Source: Buttiauxella agrestis (lineage in GTDB: Bacteria; Pseudomonadota; Gammaproteobacteria; Enterobacterales; Enterobacteriaceae). From it: 64,000 nucleotides of DNA. The stretch covers positions 3,994,763-4,058,762 of the forward strand of contig NZ_UIGI01000001.1 in the NCBI RefSeq assembly GCF_900446255.1, read 5' to 3'. The position numbers and the translations under genes are program-made. A model generated the notes under the pieces. That model was not told where the DNA came from. It did not search any database and saw only the letters and a list, made by a program, of their open reading frames with translations. This document shows, in pieces, positions 33,124-41,249 of the stretch. The number at the start of each line of letters is the position of its first letter. The first letter of the stretch is position 1.

Positions 33124-34404
33124 ATGAGTAAGTCTGAAAACCTGTACGCTGCCGCCCGCAAAGTCATCCCTGGCGGGGTGAACTCACCGGTTCGTGCCTT
33201 TACCGGAGTCGGCGGTGTACCGCTGTTTATCGAACGCGCTGACGGGGCTTACCTGTTTGATGCTGACGGCAAAGCCTATATCGATTACGTCGGTTCATGG
33301 GGGCCAATGGTTCTGGGTCATAACCATCCGGCTATCCGTAATGCGGTGATTGAAGCGGTAGAACGCGGCCTGAGCTTCGGCGCGCCAACCGAGATGGAAG
33401 TGAAAATGGCGGAACTGGTGACTGAACTGGTTCCAACCATGGATATGGTTCGCATGGTGAACTCCGGTACTGAAGCCACCATGAGCGCGATTCGCCTGGC
33501 TCGCGGTTTCACCGGGCGCGATAAAATCATCAAATTTGAAGGCTGCTACCACGGCCACGCTGACTGCCTGCTGGTAAAAGCGGGTTCTGGTGCACTCACC
33601 CTCGGCCAGCCAAATTCACCGGGCGTTCCAGCTGATTTCGCCAAACACACCCTCACCTGCACCTATAACGATCTCGCCAGCGTGCGTGCAGCATTCGAGC
33701 AGTATCCGCAGGATATCGCCTGTATCATCGTTGAACCGGTCGCGGGCAACATGAACTGCATTCCACCAAACGCCGATTTCCTGCCGGGCTTACGCGCCCT
33801 GTGTGATGAGTTTGGCGCCCTGTTTATCATCGACGAAGTGATGACTGGATTCCGTGTTGCCCTGGCGGGCGCGCAGTCTTACTACGACGTGGAGCCTGAC
33901 TTAACGTGCCTGGGTAAAATCATCGGTGGCGGTATGCCCGTCGGTGCATTCGGTGGCCGCCGTGAAATCATGGACGCTCTGGCACCAACCGGCCCGGTTT
34001 ATCAGGCGGGCACGCTTTCTGGTAATCCAATCGCGATGGCCGCAGGTTACGCGTGCCTGACAGAAGTCTCTCAACCTGGCATTCACCAGACGTTGACTGA
34101 GTTGACTGAAATGCTGGCGCGTGGGCTGTTGAAGGCCGCGAAAGAAGAAAACATTCCTTTGGTCGTCAATAACGTCGGCGGTATGTTCGGCTTGTTCTTC
34201 ACCGATGCTGTGTCTGTGACGAGCTATCAGGATGTGATGGCGTGTGACGTTGAGCGCTTTAAGAAGTTCTTCCATTTGATGCTGGAAGAAGGCGTTTACC
34301 TGGCGCCATCTGCATTTGAAGCAGGCTTCATGTCAGTTGCGCATTCGAAAGAAGATATTCAGAAGACAATTGACGCCGCGCGTCGGGTGTTTGCGAAGCT
34401 GTAA
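33124..34404 (+). CDS. hemL: Glutamate-1-semialdehyde 2,1-aminomutase
   Basis: PLP enzyme that makes 5-aminolevulinate in the C5 haem pathway. From the ATG at 33124 it has 426 residues, as in E. coli. Family motifs: [12 protein letters not shown] near the start, [27 protein letters not shown], and the PLP-binding lysine in [17 protein letters not shown] near residue 265. It is the last conserved gene before the accessory islet; the region beyond its stop holds a palindrome that may terminate it. Confidence 0.98.
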   Translation: MSKSENLYAAARKVIPGGVNSPVRAFTGVGGVPLFIERADGAYLFDADGKAYIDYVGSWGPMVLGHNHPAIRNAVIEAVERGLSFGAPTEMEVKMAELVTELVPTMDMVRMVNSGTEATMSAIRLARGFTGRDKIIKFEGCYHGHADCLLVKAGSGALTLGQPNSPGVPADFAKHTLTCTYNDLASVRAAFEQYPQDIACIIVEPVAGNMNCIPPNADFLPGLRALCDEFGALFIIDEVMTGFRVALAGAQSYYDVEPDLTCLGKIIGGGMPVGAFGGRREIMDALAPTGPVYQAGTLSGNPIAMAAGYACLTEVSQPGIHQTLTELTEMLARGLLKAAKEENIPLVVNNVGGMFGLFFTDAVSVTSYQDVMACDVERFKKFFHLMLEEGVYLAPSAFEAGFMSVAHSKEDIQKTIDAARRVFAKL

Positions 34405-34422
34405 CGCTGAGCAAAATAGATC

Positions 34423-34446
34423 CGTAGGGCGAGCAATCGCCCTACG
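34423..34446. repeat. Perfect inverted repeat at the hemL side of the islet
   Basis: CGTAGGGCGA-GCAA-TCGCCCTACG is a perfect 10-base stem with a GNRA tetraloop, 18 bases after the hemL stop and 34 bases before the end of the convergent 609-residue gene. There is no T-run. It resembles short REP-like palindromes of enterobacteria and could stop or protect transcripts from both sides. Confidence 0.7.
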
Positions 34447-34480
34447 AAAGTGGTTAGCCCGTTGTTTCAATACTGCAATA

Positions 34481-36310
34481 TCAGAACCCCGTTACCATAA
34501 ACTCACCAAATTCTTCCTTGAGTTTTGCCGATTGACTGACTGAAGGTTTACCTCCCCCCGCCAGCGCTGAAAAGTGCGTCCTGACCTCTTTGAGTAAAGG
34601 CAATCGATCTGCATCTTCTGTCTCCTTCAACCCGATAATTTGTGCCAGACGCATAGAGTTTAGCAGCGTGCTATTCAGTTCTTTCACATGACTAAAAGTC
34701 CGCGGCATACCTTGCTGTAACATAACCTGAATACTGCCGTTCGCTTCTTTCTCGGTCGCATCAAGCGCCTGGAACACGAGCTTCAAATATTTACGAGTGG
34801 CTTTCAATAATGGGCTTCGATTCATAACCTGCTCAACTTGCTCAATATTTCTGAAGTTGATGGCCGTGTTATTGCTGAACAACAACTCATAAGCTTGCTG
34901 TACATAGCTGTTTGGATCGCTGATTGCGGTAATGAATTCATTCATGGTGCACGGTGCTTCATGCGTTTTAGGCCGATTGGCAACAAAGCGCTGAAGCGAA
35001 TCAGAAAGTTGCTCGGTTGCAAGTGTACGCACTACAAAAGATTTGATAACGTTATCTTCAGAAATCACATCGGCATTCTTCTCTTGCTCGTTGTGACCTT
35101 CAATTGGCAAGACCAGCAAGCGTGAACCACATCCTGCCTGCTTCCGTAAATAGGCAAATTCGCCAATAGTCCCCGCCCCAGAAGTAGTAATACCATCAGC
35201 ATCAGCAATATAAGCCAGATGCATGGCATTAAAATCACCCGCAGCCCCCGGCCCACAAAATAAGAACAGTATTCGCTGGAAAACGGGATCATTAGCACGC
35301 ATTCGCTCATTAACACAGCGTGCTATTATATTTGTTTTCTTATGTGCATAAACATAAACAATATTTTGGGCATCACCGCCGCGCTGTACTAAAGAACCCG
35401 CCATCACGCCTGAAAAGGGACGATTAACATTAGTTAATTTTTCTTTAATTTGTTCTTTAGAAAGTGAATGTGACAATAATAAATCGGCAACTTTTACCCT
35501 GGCAATATATTTCGGGGTTCCACTGAAGATACCAAGGCGTTCAGTAACATTACTAATACTTACCAGGGTATTACGTCCACCTAAATCAATATGCGAAATT
35601 ATCTCTCCGTATCCCCCTAATACTTTTGATAACAAAGCATATTTCGGCAGTAAATTGAGTTGGCTATCATTAAGATTAAGTAAAATTGCATGGTTTTGTT
35701 GATCCAGACATCGTTTCCCGGGGACTCCCGCAGACTGGGCCGCTTTCTGCAAATAGGGATCCATATCCGTCAGTACATAGCAACGTTCTGCCATAATTTC
35801 ACGCCCAAAATTAGCCGTCATGCTATTCATCAGATTCTTGGCTGAAATGATGGGTAATTCATTACAATCTTTATGCGTTTGGAACAAAGTACATTGCGAA
35901 AGCTCTGTGATTATTTTCTGACTATCATTCTGTCTGGCGGATTTTGACGTGACACTGCGCAAAGGAAAACGCGCGATATGCTGGAGAATGCTGGCATCAT
36001 CCGACCCCCCCGTATCCTTATTCAGATATCCATAGATAGATTTATCTGACTCAGCTATCAAGACATTAATTTGGCGATTGACAAGTGTCTTTGCAAGATT
36101 TACGACCAAAGGGGATCGCGGCGTGCCTTCCCACGGACAGGGGACATGAAACATAACGATGCTATCTTCAGGAATAGATTTTTTCTCCAGCGCCATCGAA
36201 ATAATATTGAGTAAACGTGCAGTATGCCCGCCCCCTGTTGGAGAATAGCTAACAACAATTAATTTAGCGGAAGGATTTCTTATAAACTTCCTTACAGTTT
36301 CACTAATCAT
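34481..36310 (-). CDS. Uncharacterised protein with glycosyltransferase-B-like motifs
   Basis: A 609-residue protein that I do not recognise as a named family. Near the N-terminus KLIVVSYSPTGGGHTARLL (residues 16-34) resembles the Gly-rich-His loop of MurG and diacylglycerol glycosyltransferases (TGGGH at 25-29). In the middle DGITTSGAGTIGE (372-384) and EGHNEQEKNA (404-413) resemble the donor-sugar site of the GT-B fold. A helical C-terminal region of about 190 residues is extra. There is no signal peptide or membrane segment, so it is likely cytoplasmic or exported by another route. The ATG is preceded by AAGGGG. Base composition is visibly richer in A and T than in hemL or fhuB, suggesting transfer. 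Function is unknown; glycosyltransferase is an inference from motifs. Confidence 0.75.
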   Translation of the reverse strand: MISETVRKFIRNPSAKLIVVSYSPTGGGHTARLLNIISMALEKKSIPEDSIVMFHVPCPWEGTPRSPLVVNLAKTLVNRQINVLIAESDKSIYGYLNKDTGGSDDASILQHIARFPLRSVTSKSARQNDSQKIITELSQCTLFQTHKDCNELPIISAKNLMNSMTANFGREIMAERCYVLTDMDPYLQKAAQSAGVPGKRCLDQQNHAILLNLNDSQLNLLPKYALLSKVLGGYGEIISHIDLGGRNTLVSISNVTERLGIFSGTPKYIARVKVADLLLSHSLSKEQIKEKLTNVNRPFSGVMAGSLVQRGGDAQNIVYVYAHKKTNIIARCVNERMRANDPVFQRILFLFCGPGAAGDFNAMHLAYIADADGITTSGAGTIGEFAYLRKQAGCGSRLLVLPIEGHNEQEKNADVISEDNVIKSFVVRTLATEQLSDSLQRFVANRPKTHEAPCTMNEFITAISDPNSYVQQAYELLFSNNTAINFRNIEQVEQVMNRSPLLKATRKYLKLVFQALDATEKEANGSIQVMLQQGMPRTFSHVKELNSTLLNSMRLAQIIGLKETEDADRLPLLKEVRTHFSALAGGGKPSVSQSAKLKEEFGEFMVTGF

Positions 36311-36570
36311 GAATCCCCTTACAACATATTATTTAATATAAACACCACCCAATATCATTGGTGAAAATGATATACTCAACTTAATTCATTGATAGAATAT
36401 ATTTAACTTCACGGTCTATTCCAGGTGGCTGTAACGCCTATATGTTAGCTACAAATGCTAAAGAGTAGTGATGTCAGTCTCATTTCTGGTAATGATATTT
36501 TGCAACTAAAATAAACTCTTCATTATATGAATCTGTCGCATCAAAACTCACTTTTTGGAAGGAAGTTAAA
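36311..36570. promoter_or_regulatory. AT-rich divergent promoter region of the islet, with palindrome
   Basis: This 260-base region lies between the two divergently transcribed islet genes and must hold both promoters. It is very AT-rich. A perfect inverted repeat, ATATCATT and AATGATAT separated by six bases (36352-36373), lies about 42 bases before the ATG of the 609-residue gene and looks like an operator half-site pair. I cannot assign -35 boxes with confidence. No regulator gene is adjacent. Confidence 0.5.
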
Positions 36571-37497
36571 ATGTATAAAAGATATCTGGATTGTAATGCC
36601 TCAGACTTAATGGATCTTTCCCGCGCCGATTTGCTCTTTTCTCTCAGAGCCTGCGAAGGCCGTATTCTGGTGAGTGAAACTATTGTCACCGTCACACCAT
36701 TACTCACCTCGGTCACTAATGCTGAACTGGCTGCCAGCCAGGGCGCAGATCTTTTACTGCTCAACCTGTTTGATGTTGAAAATCCCAAAATTGCAGGAAT
36801 GCCTGCCGATATACCACCCGAGGATGTCATCCGCAAATTACAGCATCTAACCGGTCGTGTTATTGGCGTTAATCTGGAAGCAGTCGATAAGAGCTTTTGC
36901 GCTAAACACGAAGAACTTTGGAAGATGCGTCAGGGGCGATTTGCTACCGCGGCTAATGCACGCCGACTCCATGAAATGGGCGTCGGGTTTATTGTACTGA
37001 CAGGAAACCCAGGCAACGGCATCAGCAATGAAGCGATCGCTGAAAGTTTGCAGGAAATACGTGCTGAATTAGGTGAAAAGATGGTGCTGATCGCAGGAAA
37101 AATGCACTCTGCGGGGATCTTACCGTCTGGCTCGCAAAAACTGATAACACCGGATGATGTAGAAACATTCATCCGAAAAGGTGCCGATATCATTTTGTTA
37201 CCCGCCCCCGGAACAGTGCCAGGGATAACGCTCGAGTATGCGCAAACGCTGATCGATCTGGCACATCAAATGGGCGCGATGACCATGACCGCAATTGGCA
37301 CCTCGCAAGAAGGTGCGGACGCTGAAACCGTACGTCAAATTGCCCTAATGAGCAAAATGGCCGGAACCGACTTACACCACATCGGTGATACCGGCTACAC
37401 CGGGATAGCAATACCCGAAAATATTCGCACTTACAGCATCGCTATCCGTGGTGTTCGCCATACTTACACTCGTATCGCAAGGTCCGTCAATCGCTGA
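36571..37497 (+). CDS. TIM-barrel-like protein, probably DUF7916 family
   Basis: A 308-residue cytoplasmic protein with alternating strands and helices, typical of a TIM barrel: VIGVNLEAV (98-106), FIVLTGNPG (140-148), MVLIAGKMHSAG (171-182), DIILLPAPGTVPG (206-218), MTMTAIGTS (237-245) and LHHIGDTGYTGI (268-279). The segment SVTNAELAASQGADLLLLNL (47-66) is what I associate with the DUF7916 family, often found beside sugar phosphotransferase genes; the activity is unknown. Here there are no such neighbours. The ATG has a strong GGAAGGAAG upstream. Transcribed away from the 609-residue gene and towards fhuB. Family assignment is from memory of the motif, not a search. Confidence 0.75.
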   Translation: MYKRYLDCNASDLMDLSRADLLFSLRACEGRILVSETIVTVTPLLTSVTNAELAASQGADLLLLNLFDVENPKIAGMPADIPPEDVIRKLQHLTGRVIGVNLEAVDKSFCAKHEELWKMRQGRFATAANARRLHEMGVGFIVLTGNPGNGISNEAIAESLQEIRAELGEKMVLIAGKMHSAGILPSGSQKLITPDDVETFIRKGADIILLPAPGTVPGITLEYAQTLIDLAHQMGAMTMTAIGTSQEGADAETVRQIALMSKMAGTDLHHIGDTGYTGIAIPENIRTYSIAIRGVRHTYTRIARSVNR

Positions 37498-37503
37498 TAC
37501 TGA

Positions 37504-37535
37504 CAGAGCCGTTATAGAGCCTATCAACGGCTCTG
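37504..37535. repeat. Perfect inverted repeat at the fhuB side of the islet
   Basis: CAGAGCCGTT (37504-37513) and AACGGCTCTG (37526-37535) form a perfect 10-base stem with a 12-base loop. It lies between the convergent 308-residue gene and fhuB and covers the fhuB stop codon. No clear T-run on either side. Confidence 0.7.
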
Positions 37536-39509
37536 CTTACGCAGCAAATAAACAAAATACGGCGCACCGATAAACGTCGCCAATAGCCCGGCTGGAACCT
37601 GATCCGGGAACAAAATCATTCTCCCGCACCAGTCCGCCGCGACCATCAGCATCCCACCGAATAACGCCGACATAATCAGCTGCGGCATTGCACGCCGGAA
37701 ACCTAACATCCGAGCGATATGCGGAGCCATTAAGCCGACAAAACTCAACGGGCCAACGGTCATGGTTGCGGCAGCAGTTAATGTTGCGGCCAGCAAAAGC
37801 AAAGCAAAACGCGATGGCGTCAGCGCCATACCAATTGCCCGTGCGGTCGCGCCACCTAATGGCAGAATCATCAACCAGCGGCGGCAAAGCGGTGTCAGCG
37901 CGAATAAGATAACCATCAGGATCAGCGTTCTGACAGCCTGATCACCGGTCACGTTGTACGTTGAACCGGAAATCCAGGTGAGTATTCCCGCCATACGCGG
38001 ATCGCCGCTTGCCATCAACAGCATCAGCAACATGGTAAACGCGGTACTCAGCGCCATTCCGGCCAGCAACATGCGCTGTGGGGAAAAACCGCCACGGCTG
38101 GCAGTGACCATAATCACCAGTAGCGTCACCGCAGCCCCCAGACTGCCCGCCGGGAATAACCAGCCGAAGGCATTTCCAGGCACAATAAACAGCATCACCA
38201 CCACACCAAATGCCGCACCAGAACTGATGCCCAGCACTTCCGGGCTTGCCATCGCGTTACCGGTTAAACGCTGAATCACGCTCCCGGCGACGGCCAACAT
38301 CATGCCCGCTGTGAGGGCTGCCATCACACGCGGCCAGCGCCACTGCAATAGGTCGTGGAATAACGAACCACTCACCCAGTTCCAGCCCTGTACGTCGCGC
38401 CCCATCGTCAATGCGGTGACGATAACCAACGCTAACACGCCGATGCCCATCAACACCCACCAGAGCAGATGCTGACGCTCAACCGGAACGTTATCGCCCT
38501 GGTTCATGGCAGGCGTACCCACCGTTCGCAGACGCGGCAGCAGCCAGAGCAGCAACGGCGCACCAATCAAAGCCGTCACGGTGCCGGTAGAAATTTCACG
38601 CCATGCGCCGGTGAGCCAGATAACGGATTGATCCGACAGCCAGAGAATTAATGCCCCGATAAGCGGCGCGAGGAATAGCCGAGCCACCAGGCGACGCGCC
38701 CCCAGCATTTTCGCCAGAAGCGGCGCGAACAGGCCGATAAAACCGATAATCCCCACCGCATTGACCAGCAATGCGCTAATGGCAATCGCTAACACCAGCG
38801 TCGCGAGACGCACCATGGAAAGCGCCAGGCCAAGATTACGCGCCACGCCATCGTCAAGCCCCATCAATGTGAGCGGGCGCAGCAACAGAAGCGTCAGTAA
38901 CAAACCACCCACCAGGCGCGGCCACAGGCCATTCACGATATCCCAGTCCTGCTGGTTCAACGAACCGGTGCTCCACAGGAACATGTTCTGCAACTGGTCG
39001 TGGTGGAAAATCGCGAGTAATTGATTCACCGCGCCGCAATACAGGCTCAGTACCAAACCCGCGAGGATGAGCGTCACAGGGGATAAACGTTTACCCCAGG
39101 CGACACCGAATACCAGTAAACCGACGACGCCCGCGCCCACTAAGGCCGCAAATTGTTGCGTCGCGAATCCACCGGGCAGCGCCCACAGCGTCGCGACGGT
39201 CACGCCGAGCTGCGCTCCACTCGCCACGCCAAGCGTGGTGGGTTCCGCAAGGGGGTTTCGCAGCACTTGTTGGAATAGCACGCCCACCAGCCCTAACCCT
39301 GCCCCGACCAATAAGGAAATGGCCAGGCGAGGCAACAAGCTGTAGTGGAATAACATCTGATTGATGTCATCGATATTTGGCTGCCACCAGGCGGATGCCC
39401 ACAGGGCTGATGGAAGTTGGGCCTTGAGATTGTGCAGCGTCAGCGCGCAGGCAATCACAAACAGCAGCGATAACAAGATCGCCGGGAACACAGCATGACG
39501 ATGTTTCAC
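37524..39509 (-). CDS. fhuB: Fe(3+)-hydroxamate ABC transporter permease FhuB
   Basis: Inner-membrane permease for ferrichrome and other iron hydroxamates. From GTG at 39509 it has 661 residues, near the E. coli length; the GTG overlaps the fhuD stop as GTGA. It is a tandem duplication of a BtuC-like permease with about 20 membrane segments; both halves carry LGLVGVLFQQVLRNPLAEPTTLG-type and VAGSVIQRLTGNAMASPEVLG-type motifs and a coupling-loop GxxxPxxR-like segment. The longer in-frame upstream reading runs through fhuD and is not supported. Confidence 0.96.
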   Translation of the reverse strand: MKHRHAVFPAILLSLLFVIACALTLHNLKAQLPSALWASAWWQPNIDDINQMLFHYSLLPRLAISLLVGAGLGLVGVLFQQVLRNPLAEPTTLGVASGAQLGVTVATLWALPGGFATQQFAALVGAGVVGLLVFGVAWGKRLSPVTLILAGLVLSLYCGAVNQLLAIFHHDQLQNMFLWSTGSLNQQDWDIVNGLWPRLVGGLLLTLLLLRPLTLMGLDDGVARNLGLALSMVRLATLVLAIAISALLVNAVGIIGFIGLFAPLLAKMLGARRLVARLFLAPLIGALILWLSDQSVIWLTGAWREISTGTVTALIGAPLLLWLLPRLRTVGTPAMNQGDNVPVERQHLLWWVLMGIGVLALVIVTALTMGRDVQGWNWVSGSLFHDLLQWRWPRVMAALTAGMMLAVAGSVIQRLTGNAMASPEVLGISSGAAFGVVVMLFIVPGNAFGWLFPAGSLGAAVTLLVIMVTASRGGFSPQRMLLAGMALSTAFTMLLMLLMASGDPRMAGILTWISGSTYNVTGDQAVRTLILMVILFALTPLCRRWLMILPLGGATARAIGMALTPSRFALLLLAATLTAAATMTVGPLSFVGLMAPHIARMLGFRRAMPQLIMSALFGGMLMVAADWCGRMILFPDQVPAGLLATFIGAPYFVYLLRKQSR

Positions 39510-40405
39510 GCCTGGCTCCCTATGGCTTTCGCCAGCGTATTCGTGAAGCTCATGGCGGACAGCGTTGCGCCATAAAGCCAGACCGGAGGGACTCGCTGGA
39601 AACGATTCTGGCGCACGAAAGGCATCGCATTCCACAACGGAGTAGCGGTCACGCGGGCCATTTCAGCATCGTTGTTATGATCAAAACAGATGACGTCGGC
39701 GTCTTTCACTTCGGCTAAACGCTCCAGGCCAACCACCGCGCTGCCCCAGAAGTTAGTTTCACCAGACCAGGCGTTTTTCACTCCGAGCAAATCCATCACC
39801 TGTTGGAACAGGCTGTTTTTGCCGATGATCAGCGCATGGCGGGAATCTAATAATGTCATCAATAAAACGGGTTTATCACCCCGCCCGGCAAAGCGGGGCT
39901 TCATCTGCTCGATAAACTGGTCAAATTTCAGTAGGTGATCTTTTGCTGCCTGCTGCATCCCCAGTTTTTCGCCCAGTTCTGTCAGAGACTTGCGAGCGAC
40001 AGTCAGCGGTTTGCCTGAGCCATCGTTAAAACTAAAACCTAGACCGGGTGCGATGCGCGCCATTTTTTCAGGTGCCGGGCCGTAGCCTGCGGAATAGAGA
40101 ATCAGCGACGGTTTTAGCTGGGTGAGAAGCTCGAGATTAGGTTCAGTTCGCAGCCCAACGTCGATAATGCCATCAGGCAATTTTGGCTCGCCGACCCAGG
40201 CTTGATAATTGGCGATATCGGCCATCGCATAGGGTTTTACGCCCAGCGCCAGCATCAGTTCAACGGGCAACCATTCCAGCGCGACAATGCGATGAGGGTC
40301 AATTGAGGCCGCGTGAGAATTGCCCATTTTGAGCAGCAACGGCGAGAGCGCGAGTGCCACCAGTAGCTGGCGACGGCTCATTGAAGGATTAATCAATTCA
40401 CTCAT
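39506..40405 (-). CDS. fhuD: Fe(3+)-hydroxamate binding protein FhuD
   Basis: Periplasmic binding protein for ferrichrome-type siderophores, 299 residues. The N-terminus MSRRQLLVALALSPLLL has a twin-arginine and a hydrophobic core ending at SHAAS, as in E. coli FhuD, consistent with Tat export. The class III fold shows IVALEWLPVELMLALGV, DVGLRTEPNLELLTQLKPSLILYSAGYGP and FYGATLS-like LYGATLSAMSF. Its ATG overlaps the fhuC stop (TAATG) and its stop overlaps fhuB. Confidence 0.96.
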   Translation of the reverse strand: MSELINPSMSRRQLLVALALSPLLLKMGNSHAASIDPHRIVALEWLPVELMLALGVKPYAMADIANYQAWVGEPKLPDGIIDVGLRTEPNLELLTQLKPSLILYSAGYGPAPEKMARIAPGLGFSFNDGSGKPLTVARKSLTELGEKLGMQQAAKDHLLKFDQFIEQMKPRFAGRGDKPVLLMTLLDSRHALIIGKNSLFQQVMDLLGVKNAWSGETNFWGSAVVGLERLAEVKDADVICFDHNNDAEMARVTATPLWNAMPFVRQNRFQRVPPVWLYGATLSAMSFTNTLAKAIGSQA

Positions 40406-41202
40406 TAGTAAACAAAGCTCACGGGAGCCGCACCCGCAGGATGTGGCAGAATGCCCATCGGAATACCGTAAATCTTCTCCAGCGTTTCGCTTTGCATTAA
40501 TTGGGCAGGGGTTCCCTGAGCAATCATTTCACCGCCACGCAGCGCCACCAGGTTATCGCAATAGCGGGCGGCCATATTGATGTCGTGCAGTACGGCAATC
40601 ACCGTCAGGCCGCGTTCCTGGCTCAGGCGATGGATAAGCGCGAGGACGTCAACCTGATGGGCAATATCCAGCGCCGACGTTGGTTCATCCAACAGCAGGC
40701 AGCGGCTGTCTTGTGCGACTAACATCGCAATCCATGCCCGCTGGCGTTCGCCACCGGAAAGGCTATCAACCAGACGATGGGCAAAAGGCTTCAGGCCAAC
40801 CAGCGTAATCGCCTCTTCAACCAGTTCCCTGTCCGCCACGCCAAAACGGCCCAGCGCGCCGTGCCACGGATAGCGACCAATCGCCACCAGCTCGCGCACG
40901 GTCATGCCCTCTGCTGCCGGAAGTTGCTGCGGTAAATAAGCGACTTTGCGCGCAAATTCTTTGCTGCTCCAGCTATCCAGCGGTTGGTCGTTAAGATTGA
41001 TTTCCCCGGCAGAAGATTTCTGATGGCGGCCAAGCATTTTCAGCAGCGTCGATTTCCCCGATCCGTTATGCCCAATCAAACCCGTCACTTTTCCTACAGG
41101 AAAGGTGATAGACAGCGGATGGAGGAGCGTGCGACCGGGTACACGGAAAGTAACGTCAGTGAGGCTAAACGTGGTATCGGGTTGAAGGTGTTTGTCCTGC
41201 AT
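40405..41202 (-). CDS. fhuC: Fe(3+)-hydroxamate ABC transporter ATP-binding protein FhuC
   Basis: ATPase that drives FhuB. From the ATG at 41202 it has 265 residues, as in E. coli; another ATG lies three codons upstream, and longer readings overlap the fhuA end. Walker A GHNGSGKST, signature LSGGERQ, Walker B CLLLDEPTSALD and the H-loop VLHDINMAARY are all intact. It follows fhuA after a 47-base spacer with a strong hairpin. Confidence 0.97.
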   Translation of the reverse strand: MQDKHLQPDTTFSLTDVTFRVPGRTLLHPLSITFPVGKVTGLIGHNGSGKSTLLKMLGRHQKSSAGEINLNDQPLDSWSSKEFARKVAYLPQQLPAAEGMTVRELVAIGRYPWHGALGRFGVADRELVEEAITLVGLKPFAHRLVDSLSGGERQRAWIAMLVAQDSRCLLLDEPTSALDIAHQVDVLALIHRLSQERGLTVIAVLHDINMAARYCDNLVALRGGEMIAQGTPAQLMQSETLEKIYGIPMGILPHPAGAAPVSFVY

Positions 41203-41221
41203 GGGAGCCATCTTTGTTGAT

Positions 41222-41241
41222 GGGCACGGCGAACCGTGCCC
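41222..41241 (-). repeat. TTCG-loop hairpin between fhuA and fhuC
   Basis: On the minus strand GGGCACGG-TTCG-CCGTGCCC is a perfect eight-base stem with the very stable UUCG tetraloop, in the 47-base fhuA-fhuC spacer. There is no T-run. It would protect the 3' end of fhuA RNA or reduce read-through, so the receptor is made in excess over the transporter. Confidence 0.75.
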
Positions 41242-41249
41242 GAATACAC

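Noticed and set aside
36480-36836. Minus-strand frame of 118 codons at the start of the 308-residue islet gene
   Set aside because: Mostly opposite the real gene, which has a strong ribosome binding site and a clear domain pattern.
34423-37535. Islet considered as a transposon
   Set aside because: The two edge palindromes differ in sequence, no transposase or integrase is encoded and I see no target-site duplication.
39510-39635. Upstream in-frame extension of fhuB (42 codons)
   Set aside because: It runs through the coding sequence of fhuD; the GTG overlapping the fhuD stop gives the family length.
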